Part shown: piece after piece, positions 43,328-51,239 of the stretch
Position numbering within the stretch: position 1 is the first letter of the stretch
How the letters are laid out: every line of letters begins with the position of its first letter
Assembly: GCF_040049215.1 (NCBI RefSeq)
Contig: NZ_JBDZDN010000002.1
Location: forward strand, 372,001 to 436,000
Direction of reading: 5' to 3'
DNA from: Mesorhizobium_K sp040049215
GTDB taxonomy: Bacteria; Pseudomonadota; Alphaproteobacteria; Rhizobiales; Rhizobiaceae
DNA: 64,000 nucleotides
Made by a program: the position numbers and the translations under genes
Notes under the pieces: model-generated
The model's database searches: none
What the model was told of the DNA's origin: nothing
What the model saw: the letters and a program-made list of their open reading frames with translations, nothing else

Positions 43328-44314
43328 CTAGCCCTTGATGAAGGCGAGCATGTCCGGATTGATGACATCGGCATGAATCGTAAAGGCGCCGTGCGGGTAG
43401 CCGGGATAGAGCTTCAGTGTGCTTCCCTTGATCAGCTTGTGCTGGAGTACCGAAGCATCCTTGTAGGGCACGACCTGGTCGTCCTCGCCCTGCAGGATAA
43501 GGGTCGGCACGGTGATTGCCTTCAGATCGTCCGTCTGGTCGGTTTCCGAGAAGGCCTTGATGCCTTCGTAGTGCGCCAGTGCGCCTCCCATCATGCCCTG
43601 ACGCCACCAGTTGTCGATGATGCCCTGGGAGATCTTGGCGCCCGGCCGGTTGAAGCCATAGAACGGACCGGAGGCGACATCGATATAGAACTGTGCCCGG
43701 TTGGCGGCGAGAGCCTTGCGAAAGCCGTCGAAGACCTCGATCGGCGTGCCGCCAGGGTTCTCCTCGGTCTTGAGCATGAGCGGGGGAACGGAACTGATCA
43801 GCACCGCCTTGGCGACGCGGCCCTGCGGCTGACCGTAGCGCGCGACGTAGCGAGCAACCTCGCCGCCGCCGGTCGAGTGACCGATATGGATAGCGTTCCT
43901 GAGATCGAGATGCTCGACGACGGCCGAAGCATCGGCCGCATATTGATCCATCGTATTGCCGGTATCCACCTGCGTGGAGCGGCCATGACCGCGCCGGTCG
44001 TGGGCAACGACACGATAGCCGTTGGCCAGGAAGAAGAGCATCTGGTTGTCCCAGTCGTCCGCCGACAGCGGCCACCCGTGATGAAAGTGAATGGGCTGGG
44101 CGTCCTTTCGACCCCAGTCCTTATAGAAAATCTCAGTGCCGTCCTCGGTCTTGATGAAGCCGCTGCTCACAACATGTTCTCCTTTCGAAACGTCGTTTGG
44201 GGTCTGCGCGAATGCCACTCTCGGGACTGCAGCCGTCGCTGCCAGCAAAGCGCCGGCGGCGATGACATGACGGCGGTTCAGGCAGAGCTCTGGCGGGTAC
44301 GTTTGTCCGTTCAA
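43328..44314 (-). CDS. Tat-exported alpha/beta hydrolase (non-heme chloroperoxidase-like)
   Basis: The 328-residue protein begins with a twin-arginine-type signal (LNRRHVIAAGALLAATAAV, cut near AFAQ). The mature part opens with FIKTEDGTEIFYKDWG, the usual start of bacterial chloroperoxidase/esterase hydrolases. Then come HFHHGWPLSADDWDNQM, HDRRGHGRS, the nucleophile elbow IGHSTGGGEVARY, the acid in LILQGEDDQVVPY and the histidine in YPHGAF. A folded, exported cofactor-free hydrolase is expected; the substrate is unknown. It sits between response-regulator genes on the same strand. Confidence 0.92.
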   Translation of the reverse strand: MNGQTYPPELCLNRRHVIAAGALLAATAAVPRVAFAQTPNDVSKGEHVVSSGFIKTEDGTEIFYKDWGRKDAQPIHFHHGWPLSADDWDNQMLFFLANGYRVVAHDRRGHGRSTQVDTGNTMDQYAADASAVVEHLDLRNAIHIGHSTGGGEVARYVARYGQPQGRVAKAVLISSVPPLMLKTEENPGGTPIEVFDGFRKALAANRAQFYIDVASGPFYGFNRPGAKISQGIIDNWWRQGMMGGALAHYEGIKAFSETDQTDDLKAITVPTLILQGEDDQVVPYKDASVLQHKLIKGSTLKLYPGYPHGAFTIHADVINPDMLAFIKG

Positions 44315-44522
44315 GGCATGGCCTCCAGTTGCGGTAAGTTCGCGAGGGGGAAGCTAGGCTGCGAACGGTCGGACGAGAATCCAACATTCGGTTCGGCGGT
44401 TCATACGATGGTGTGAGCCGCGATGCGTACGACGCTTGGAAACGGCGCCGCCTACGTTGCGGTCAGAGACAAACCCGGCCCCGAAGGCCGCGTCTCCACA
44501 GGGCAGTACGACAGGCGCCCGT

Positions 44523-45179
44523 TCAGGGACCCGAGATGCCCAGCGCCTCGGCCTTCCGAACCAGGTCGGCGAGCGTGCGGACGCCCATCTTGCGCATGAC
44601 GTTGCCGCGATGAATCTTTACGGTGATTTCAGAAAGACCGATCAGGCCCGCCACCTGCTTATTCATCAGGCCGGCGACGACATGGGCCATGATCTCGCGT
44701 TCGCGTGGTGACAGGGTCTCGTATTCGGCCCGCAGGCTTTTCATCTGCGCGCTTTCGGCTCTTCTCCGCCTGTCCCGCTCGATTGCGCCGGTGACGGCGT
44801 CGAGCATGTCCTGGTCCCGGAACGGCTTGGAGAGGAAATCAACCGCGCCGGCCTTCATCGCCCGCACGGTCATCGGAATGTCTCCATGGCCGGTCATGAA
44901 GACGACAGGAAGTTCGATCCCGTGCTTCGCAAGCTGGCCTTGGAAATCCAGGCCGCTGATGGTGGGCAACCTCACATCGAGGATGAGGCAGCCGGGCGCG
45001 CGCGGCAGGGTCGCCTCAAGCAGTTCGGCCGCGCTGCCGAACAGCCTGGTCTCCAGCCCGATCGAACGGAAGAGGCTGTCCAGCGCGGCCCTGACGCCGG
45101 AATCATCGTCGACGATCGCGACGAAGGGCGTGTTTTCGGACTGCGCGGAAGCCGCTTTCGTCATCAGGTTCCCGGTCAT
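44523..45179 (-). CDS. FixJ/NodW-family two-component response regulator
   Basis: The 218-residue protein has an N-terminal receiver (VAIVDDDSGVRAALDSLF; phospho-acceptor Asp69 in CLILDVRLPTISGLDFQ; FMTGHGDIPMTVRAMKAGAVDFLSKPF) and a C-terminal LuxR-type helix-turn-helix (LSPREREIMAHVVAGLMNKQVAGLIGLSEITVKIHRGNVMRKMG). Its ATG (45177-45179) overlaps the stop of the PAS histidine-kinase gene (ATGA), so kinase and regulator are a coupled cognate pair. Targets are unknown. Confidence 0.95.
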   Translation of the reverse strand: MTGNLMTKAASAQSENTPFVAIVDDDSGVRAALDSLFRSIGLETRLFGSAAELLEATLPRAPGCLILDVRLPTISGLDFQGQLAKHGIELPVVFMTGHGDIPMTVRAMKAGAVDFLSKPFRDQDMLDAVTGAIERDRRRRAESAQMKSLRAEYETLSPREREIMAHVVAGLMNKQVAGLIGLSEITVKIHRGNVMRKMGVRTLADLVRKAEALGISGP

Positions 45180-46582
45180 TCCAATACACCTCCTTCGATT
45201 GCCGGAAGCGCGAGCCGGAAGGTCGCTCCATGATTGGGCAGGCTTTCGACCGACAGTCGGCCGCCGTGAGCTTCCGCCGTTGTCCGACATATGGCAAGAC
45301 CCATACCCATTCCGTCCCGCTTTGTCGTGAAGAACGGATCGAACAGACGCCGGAGATGCTCTTCGGGGATGCCCGGTCCGGTGTCGCGGACCATGATTTC
45401 GACGCCGATGTCGTGCGAGTACGAGGCGTCGACGGAAAGCAGCCTCTCACCTGGATGGTCGGCCATCGCCTGGCTGGCGTTGACCAGCAGGTTCACCAGC
45501 ACTTGCTGAAGTTGGATCCTGTCGCCGCTCACGTTGGGCAGACCGGCCTGGAGGTCGACCCGAAGCTGGACATTCGCGCGCATGAATTCGCGTTGGACAA
45601 GAGCGATCGCCTCCTCGACGAGCGTGCCGACGGCCAGTTCGCTCTGCGGGGACGGGGCTTTCTTGAGAAAGGCCCTGATACGCTTGACGATGTCGCTCGC
45701 CCGACGGCCCTCGGCGATGACCCTTCCAAGCGCGCTTTCCACTTCGTGGAGGTCTGGCGGATCGCGGCGCAGCCAGCGCATTCCCGCTTCGCCGTTCGTC
45801 ACGATCGCCATCAGCGGTTGGCTCACCTCATGCGCGATCGAAGCGGTAAGCTCGCCTAGCGTCGCGACGCGGGCGGCATGCGCAAGTTCAGCCTGAGCCT
45901 GCTGAACCGCATCCTGCGCCGCCTGGCGCTCGGTTATGTCGGTGTGCGTTTCCAGGACGCCAGTCATTCTGCCTTGGCGGTCTCGCCTCGCCGCCCATCG
46001 ACTGTCGACGACGATGCGGGAACCGGACCTGGTCCTTTGCACGAGGGTGCCTTCCCAGCGGCCGTTCTCGACGAGTTCAATCTCGATCGCCGCGCGATCG
46101 GCCGGGTATTGCGTCCCGAGCAACGTGTCGGCGATCTGGCCCTTGGCTTCGGCTGCGGACCAGCCGTAGATCTGCTCAGCTGCGTCGTTCCAGAAGGTGA
46201 CGACGCCGGTGGCGTCGCGCACGAAGATCATGTCGTGGGACAGGTTCAGCAGTCGCGCCTGACCCGCCAGCGTCTCCGTCGCGGCCTGATTCTGCAGGGC
46301 CAGCATCGTCGCCATGCCGATCGCCGCGAGACTGACTATCGCCCGCAGGGCAGGCGACCCGACATCATTGAAATCATAAGAGACGGCATAGGCCAGGATA
46401 GTCAACGCGATGCTGGCGATCGCGGCGACGATAATGTCCTCGCGGCGCGATGTCCGCGAGGCGATCAGCACCACCAGTACGTAGAGGACCGCGATTGCTC
46501 CTTCGAGCGGCGACAAGGTGTCAATCAGGAAAATACCCAACGCCAGAAGTGTGGCGACAGCGCTGAATGCCATCCGGCTCAT
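45176..46582 (-). CDS. PAS-domain membrane sensor histidine kinase
   Basis: The 468-residue protein has three or four membrane helices in residues 1-97 (VLYVLVVLIAS, IVAAIASIALTILAY, AIVSLAAIGMATMLAL). A PAS domain follows at 105-220 (HDMIFVRDATGVVTFWNDAAEQIYGW). Then come a coiled coil, the box ELTASIAHEVSQPLMAIVTNG with His251, and a HATPase domain (NLLVNASQAMADHPG, VRDTGPGIPEEH, GMGMGLAICRTTAEAHGG). The kinase core matches the FixL-type 'HEVSQPL' class. PAS lacks an obvious FixL heme histidine, so the signal is unknown. It is coupled by overlap to the FixJ-like gene. Confidence 0.92.
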   Translation of the reverse strand: MSRMAFSAVATLLALGIFLIDTLSPLEGAIAVLYVLVVLIASRTSRREDIIVAAIASIALTILAYAVSYDFNDVGSPALRAIVSLAAIGMATMLALQNQAATETLAGQARLLNLSHDMIFVRDATGVVTFWNDAAEQIYGWSAAEAKGQIADTLLGTQYPADRAAIEIELVENGRWEGTLVQRTRSGSRIVVDSRWAARRDRQGRMTGVLETHTDITERQAAQDAVQQAQAELAHAARVATLGELTASIAHEVSQPLMAIVTNGEAGMRWLRRDPPDLHEVESALGRVIAEGRRASDIVKRIRAFLKKAPSPQSELAVGTLVEEAIALVQREFMRANVQLRVDLQAGLPNVSGDRIQLQQVLVNLLVNASQAMADHPGERLLSVDASYSHDIGVEIMVRDTGPGIPEEHLRRLFDPFFTTKRDGMGMGLAICRTTAEAHGGRLSVESLPNHGATFRLALPAIEGGVLE

Positions 46583-46769
46583 GGAAGACCCCGCAACCGG
46601 CGAAACGTTCGCGGGGGCGCGGAAGGGCGGACGCGGCGAACGTCCGGCCGGACGATGGAACGGCGCGGAGGCATGTTGCCCGCAGTCGCGGTTTCGCTCC
46701 GGGTTGGGCGAATGACTCCACCGGAATTCCGCATCGTCGTGCACCCTTGAAAAGCAGTCCGTAGCCGCC

Positions 46770-47513
46770 TCAGATATCTTCCACCATGTTCCAATACCGC
46801 CCAGGGACGGGAAGTTCGACTGAAAATGTGGTGCCCTTGTTCTCCACGGAACGAACCGAAACTGGATGCTGCAGGAGGTTCGCCGTCTGGCGGACGATCG
46901 TCAGTCCGAGGCCGAGGCCGTGGCACTGGTCCGCCTGGTCACCCCGCTCGAACGCATCGAAGATGCGCCCCAATTGCGCCGCCGCGATGCCCCGGCCGTC
47001 ATCGTGAACGTCGATGCTGACCGCACTGTCGAGTGTTCGGCAAAGGACGAGGACGTGCCCGCCGGGGCCGCTGTATTTGATGGCGTTTCCGACAAGGTTG
47101 CGCAGGATCGTAAGCAGCATGCGGGGATCCGTCTCGACAAGCATTTCGGGCAGATGGATCTGGAGATCGACGCCGCAATATTCCGCGTAGAAACGCCAGT
47201 CGCGATCCACCGTCGTCAGGACCTCGGCCAGCCGAACCAGGCGACGGCAAGGTCGAAAGGCATCGTCCGCCTGGGAGAGCCGGGCGATGTCGTCGAGTTC
47301 GTTGCCCAGCCGCTTCATTGCGTCCAGCGCTATGCGGAGGCGTCCAGCGGCGTCCGCCGAAATGCTGTCACCGGCGGCGCTGGCGAGCGAAGCCATAGCG
47401 ACCTGCAGCGGCTGCTTCAGATCGTGGCCGGCAACGGCCATGAGCCTCGACATCGCGAGCCGGGAAGCATTCGCGATGGCCACCGCGTCTTCGATCGATG
47501 CCCTCATCGTCAT
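46770..47513 (-). CDS. Soluble histidine kinase without sensor domain
   Basis: The 247-residue protein starts almost directly at its dimerisation box, LMAVAGHDLKQPLQVAMASL (His30), the 'HDLKQPLQ' class. A HATPase domain follows (ILRNLVGNAIKYSGPGGHVL, IDVHDDGRGIAAAQ, GLGLGLTIVRQTANLL). No PAS, GAF or membrane segment is present; the first 25 residues are a plain helix. It probably depends on a partner for signal input and may act on the lone receiver encoded downstream. ATG at 47513 is used; 47507 is equally possible. Confidence 0.88.
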   Translation of the reverse strand: MTMRASIEDAVAIANASRLAMSRLMAVAGHDLKQPLQVAMASLASAAGDSISADAAGRLRIALDAMKRLGNELDDIARLSQADDAFRPCRRLVRLAEVLTTVDRDWRFYAEYCGVDLQIHLPEMLVETDPRMLLTILRNLVGNAIKYSGPGGHVLVLCRTLDSAVSIDVHDDGRGIAAAQLGRIFDAFERGDQADQCHGLGLGLTIVRQTANLLQHPVSVRSVENKGTTFSVELPVPGRYWNMVEDI

Positions 47514-47775
47514 CTCCCAACGCTCCGCGCCTCGATCCAAGTCGGGCCCGAACGGTATGACGAAACGGCAAGCGGAGAAATCATACGGGAGTTTAGGGCG
47601 TGTTCTCCGTCCCGGCGCTCGATCACACCGAAGTATGAGACAATCATCCCTTGCGCCAATTTATGCATGCCCGGCGGACCCTCATTGTTGCGGTGTCCGG
47701 CGGGAGACCGAACCCGGGCATCCCGCCAGCCAGGTCCTCGGCGATCGGGAAGATCGCCACTCAAGGAGAGTTGAA

Positions 47776-48294
47776 ATGAATAACCTTTTGCTTCATTCGC
47801 GCCAGGGATCCGCACTGCACACGCCGACCGACCTTGGAGCGCAAGCCACTACCAACATCGCGGCCGCGCTGACCGGCGTGCTTGCCGACATGTTTGCGCT
47901 CTATCTCAAGACGAAGAATTTTCACTGGCACCTGTCTGGGCCAAACTTTCGCGACTACCACCTGATGCTGGACGAACAGGGCGATCAGATCTTCGCGACC
48001 ACCGACGCGCTTGCCGAGCGCGCCCGCAAGGTCGGCGGCACGACGCTTCGCTCGATCGGGCACATTTCCCGCATCCAGCGCCTGCTTGACAATGACGCCG
48101 ACTATGTGACGCCGCAGGACATGCTGGCGGAACTCGCCGACGACAACCGCCAGCTGACCGGTTTTCTGCGCGCCGCGCACGGCGTATGCGAGACATACAA
48201 CGACGTCGCCTCGACCAGCCTCATCGAAGTCTGGATCGACGAGGCCGAGCGCCGCAGTTGGTTCCTCTACGAATCGACCCGGACGGCGCGCTGA
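47776..48294 (+). CDS. dps: Dps-family DNA-protection ferritin
   Basis: The 172-residue protein matches Dps from residue 25 on. The ferroxidase and iron-binding residues are in LYLKTKNFHWHLSGPNFRDYHLMLDEQGDQIF, where the His and Asp/Glu ligands sit at the dimer interface, followed by DALAERARKVGGTTL. Family members form 12-subunit shells that store iron, remove peroxide and bind DNA in stress. A strong ribosome site (CAAGGAGAG) lies 8 bases before the ATG. It is divergent from the soluble kinase gene, in line with a stress role for this patch. Confidence 0.93.
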   Translation: MNNLLLHSRQGSALHTPTDLGAQATTNIAAALTGVLADMFALYLKTKNFHWHLSGPNFRDYHLMLDEQGDQIFATTDALAERARKVGGTTLRSIGHISRIQRLLDNDADYVTPQDMLAELADDNRQLTGFLRAAHGVCETYNDVASTSLIEVWIDEAERRSWFLYESTRTAR

Positions 48295-48455
48295 AGGGCG
48301 CGCCTCGGACCGCGCGGACGCCGGTGTTCCTGGCGTTAGGAAAGGTCGTCCCCGAGCAGTTCGAGGCTGGCGACACCGGCTGCGCGTCAGGCGCCGTTCG
48401 CTTCCGCGACGACCAGAACGCGCACGGCGATTCCGATTGAGATTTTTCTCAGGAT

Positions 48456-48488
48456 CGCCAATTCAAGCATAGGGCGCTTGAATTGGCG
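48456..48488. terminator. 13-bp inverted repeat shared by the convergent dps and GMC-oxidoreductase genes
   Basis: cgccaattcaagc (48456-48468) pairs perfectly with gcttgaattggcg (48476-48488) across a 7-base loop. It overlaps the last codons and stop of the GMC gene. There is no immediate T-run on the minus strand; gagatttttctc lies just to its left at 48440-48451. It probably stops or stabilises one or both convergent transcripts. Confidence 0.5.
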
Positions 48489-50100
48489 GCAGGGCCTCCC
48501 GGCCCCGAATGTCGTCGGACAGCTTTTCCGCGATCATGATTGTGGGACAGTGCAGGTTTCCGCTCGTGATCGTCGGCATGATCGACGCATCGACGACGCG
48601 CAGCCCATCGAGCCCGTGCACACGCCCGCTGGGGTCGACCACTGACCAATCGTCGAGGCCCATGCGGCAGCTCGAGCACGGATGATATTGTGTGCCTGTC
48701 CGCAACTTGACCCATTCGAAAATCTCGTCGTCGGGAAGGCTGCGCAAGTTCGGCATCAACGCCTCGCCTCGTATATCATCCCAGCCGCGCTGCTGGATGA
48801 TCTCGTCGGTGCGCCTGATCCCATCGATGAAGTCGCGCCTGTCTTGCGGATCGGCGAGGTAGTTGTTGACGACGCTTGGCAACTGACGTGGATCCCGCGA
48901 GCGGAGCCCGACACTGCCGCGACTGCGCGGCCGCATGAGGCATACCTGGTACTGGAACCCTTCCTCGATGTTGACCTGGCCGTGCATGAGTTCTCCGAGC
49001 ATCGGGAGGAATTCGTGCTGGATGTTGGCATAGTCGGCTTCTGGCGAGCTTTTGAAGAACGAGCCGACCTCCCATAGGCTGGTGATGCCCAGGCCTCGCC
49101 GGAAAAACAGCCATTCAAATCCGATCCGAGCCATCCGCGCGGCGTTGACGTGAACGATGGGAGAGACACCCGGGCGCCGCGCCCGATATTGTACCGAGAC
49201 GGCAGGATGATCGGCAAGGTTGCGGCCAACGCCCGGAAGCTCCGCCACGACCGGAATATCGTGCTCCTTCAGAATGGCGGGGTCGCCAACTCCCGAAAGC
49301 ATGAGCAGGTGCGGACTCATGAAGCTGCCCCCGCTCACGATCACCTCCCGCTCGGCCTCGGCCGAGTGAACCACGCCCCCGTGTTCGAAGGTCACCCCCA
49401 CGGCGCGCTTCCCCGAGAAGTCGACACGGTGGACTAGTGAATTGAGCCGCAGCTCTACATTCCCGCGCCGCACCGCCGGCCGCAGATACTTCAGCCCGCC
49501 GCTCGCCCGAATCCCGTTGTCGATGTTTGCCTGGTACCTGTGTACCCCCTCCTGGGCGAAGGCATTGTAGTCTTCGTTGTATGGAAGGCCGGCTTGCTGG
49601 CCTGCCTCCAGAAATGCCTGGTACACCGGCATTTTGCCGGGAAGAGTGGTGATACGGATCGGTCCACCCGTGCCTCTGTACAGGCTGGCGTCGCCGTCGA
49701 AGTCTTCGAAGCGCTTGAAATATGGAAGGCAGTGCGCATACGACCAATCGACGAGCCCGCTCGCCGCCCAACCATCGTAGTCGCGCGGATTGCCCCTTAC
49801 ATAGACCATCCCGTTGAGCGAACCGGACCCCCCTTGCATACGCCCTCGCACATGGGAGATCATTCTTCCATCGAGCGCGGCTTCCGGGCCCGTATCGTAT
49901 GTCCACGTACGCTTCAGGTCCGTGAGCGGATACGCCATCGCTGCCGGCATTCGGACGTATACGCTCTTGTCGTCGGGACCTGCCTCAAGGACGAGAATCC
50001 TGAGATTGCGGTCTTCGCCGAGGCGCGCCGCCAGCACCGATCCGGCGGCGCCGCCGCCAACTATGATGTAATCGAACCTCGATCGGTTGGGGTTGGCCAT
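48463..50100 (-). CDS. GMC-family FAD oxidoreductase (choline dehydrogenase-like)
   Basis: The 545-residue flavoenzyme has the N-terminal FAD motif DYIIVGGGAAGSVLAARLGEDRNLRILVLEAG, the GMC signature region RGRMQGGSGSLNGMVYVRGN, and the second signature SGGSFMSPHLLMLSGVGDP. The C-terminal catalytic histidines lie in GTQYHPCSSCRMG and in GLRVVDASIMPTITSGN. It oxidises an alcohol such as choline or a polyethylene-glycol-like substrate; which one is not clear. No betaine-aldehyde dehydrogenase or betI neighbour is present, so a true betA assignment is not supported. GGAG precedes the ATG at 50100. Confidence 0.93.
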   Translation of the reverse strand: MANPNRSRFDYIIVGGGAAGSVLAARLGEDRNLRILVLEAGPDDKSVYVRMPAAMAYPLTDLKRTWTYDTGPEAALDGRMISHVRGRMQGGSGSLNGMVYVRGNPRDYDGWAASGLVDWSYAHCLPYFKRFEDFDGDASLYRGTGGPIRITTLPGKMPVYQAFLEAGQQAGLPYNEDYNAFAQEGVHRYQANIDNGIRASGGLKYLRPAVRRGNVELRLNSLVHRVDFSGKRAVGVTFEHGGVVHSAEAEREVIVSGGSFMSPHLLMLSGVGDPAILKEHDIPVVAELPGVGRNLADHPAVSVQYRARRPGVSPIVHVNAARMARIGFEWLFFRRGLGITSLWEVGSFFKSSPEADYANIQHEFLPMLGELMHGQVNIEEGFQYQVCLMRPRSRGSVGLRSRDPRQLPSVVNNYLADPQDRRDFIDGIRRTDEIIQQRGWDDIRGEALMPNLRSLPDDEIFEWVKLRTGTQYHPCSSCRMGLDDWSVVDPSGRVHGLDGLRVVDASIMPTITSGNLHCPTIMIAEKLSDDIRGREALPPIQAPYA

Positions 50101-50300
50101 CAGCACTCCGATTCCTGTTCACGTCGGCTAGAAGCCAAGTTTTCCTTCACAATTTGCATATTGCATCCAATCTGCACCGTCAATCGAGATGCCCCGACTT
50201 CGTCGATGGAGACGCGGACGCCAATTTCTGGTAATGGAACAATTGGCCCGGCCATTCGTTTCCAATCGTAAGGAACTAGTTTCGTCAGGAGGACAGCATC

Positions 50301-50774
50301 ATGAAATGCCTTCAGACATGTTTAGTGGCGGCGACGATTGCAGCAGCCAGCGCCCTTCAGGCCACGGCGGCGCCGATTTTCCTCCCCCAGACCGCGCATG
50401 CCCAGTCCGACGTGATTCAGGTTCGCGACGGATGGTATCGCGGCTATCGCGGCTACCGCAATTTCCGATATGGCTATCGTAGCTATAATGGCTGGTGGTA
50501 TCCTGCCGGAGCATTCATAGCAGGTGCCGTGATCGGCGGGGCGATCGCCAACAGCAACTATTATGGCGGCGGATATTACAACAGTTACTACGATGACGGT
50601 TATTATCCGCGCTACTATCAGCCCCGATACTACGCGCCGGTGCGGGATTATTACCCGCAGCGTGGAACGGCGTACAGGCAGGGTTACCGTGACGGCTTCC
50701 GTGATGGCGTGAATGCGCGCTATCGCAACGACATCACCTGCACTTCGCGGCTGGCGGACGCGGGCATGTGCTGA
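50301..50774 (+). CDS. Secreted Tyr/Gly/Arg-rich protein of unknown function
   Basis: The 157-residue protein has a signal peptide (TCLVAATIAAASALQATAA, cut near there or after AHAQ). The rest is extremely rich in Tyr, Gly and Arg (WYRGYRGYRNFRYGYRSYN, then YYGGGYYNSYYDDGYYPRYY). A glycine-rich hydrophobic stretch (AGAFIAGAVIGGAIA) resembles a glycine-zipper membrane segment. The end, DITCTSRLADAGMC, has two cysteines. Overall it resembles the small exported glycine-zipper/BA14K-like proteins common in rhizobia. Function is unknown. A GC-rich terminator follows. Confidence 0.82.
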   Translation: MKCLQTCLVAATIAAASALQATAAPIFLPQTAHAQSDVIQVRDGWYRGYRGYRNFRYGYRSYNGWWYPAGAFIAGAVIGGAIANSNYYGGGYYNSYYDDGYYPRYYQPRYYAPVRDYYPQRGTAYRQGYRDGFRDGVNARYRNDITCTSRLADAGMC

Positions 50775-50801
50775 TCGCTGCCGGAATAGTTCCATCGTGA
50801 G

Positions 50802-50824
50802 AACCCCGCTTCGGCGGGGTTTTC
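50802..50824 (+). terminator. Intrinsic terminator after the Tyr-rich protein gene
   Basis: aaccccgc (50802-50809) pairs with gcggggtt (50814-50821) across a TTCG tetraloop, followed by TTTCATTTATT. It ends the 50301-50774 transcript. Confidence 0.9.
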
Positions 50825-50889
50825 ATTTATTCTTGCCCGCAGTGAACGAGCGGCTTGGGCGAAAGGTCAAGGCGCACTACGTAGAGGAT

Positions 50890-51186
50890 ATGACCAATCC
50901 GTCGCGGCCGAAGTTTGGGGTTTTGCTCGTTGCGGCGCTTTTTGCCACCGCGCCGATGGCCCATGCCGGGCAGCAGAGCGATCCGCTTATCCGCCAGATG
51001 AGCCCCGGCGAGTTGCAGAACCTCAACAACCGGGAAAGGCGGCTCGACTACCAGCAGCGGCAGCAGATCAACCGCGAGCTTGACAGCCGGGCGAACAGGC
51101 CTCTGCGCCTTGACATTCCCGTAATCAAGCCGCGCTGCCGGCCGCAGTCCTTCGGCACCAGTTCGATTGTACGCACCTGCCGATAG
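50890..51186 (+). CDS. Small secreted hypothetical protein
   Basis: The 98-residue product starts with a signal peptide (FGVLLVAALFATAPMAHAG, cut after AHA), so it should be periplasmic. The mature part is a charged, Gln/Arg/Asn-rich helix (LQNLNNRERRLDYQQRQQINRELDSR). The C-terminus holds two cysteines (KPRCRPQ and RTCR). I do not recognise a family. It follows the terminator of the Tyr-rich gene and ends convergently with thrS. The open signal peptide and coherent composition support a real gene. Confidence 0.7.
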   Translation: MTNPSRPKFGVLLVAALFATAPMAHAGQQSDPLIRQMSPGELQNLNNRERRLDYQQRQQINRELDSRANRPLRLDIPVIKPRCRPQSFGTSSIVRTCR

Positions 51187-51239
51187 CCGTGGCGCCGGGC
51201 GTGAGCGCCGGGACTGGAAAGGCCCCGGCGCGTCGCTAC

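Noticed and set aside
48463..50100. Calling the GMC enzyme betA (choline dehydrogenase)
   Set aside because: No betB or betI lies nearby and GMC family sequences are too alike by eye to fix the substrate, so only the family name is given.
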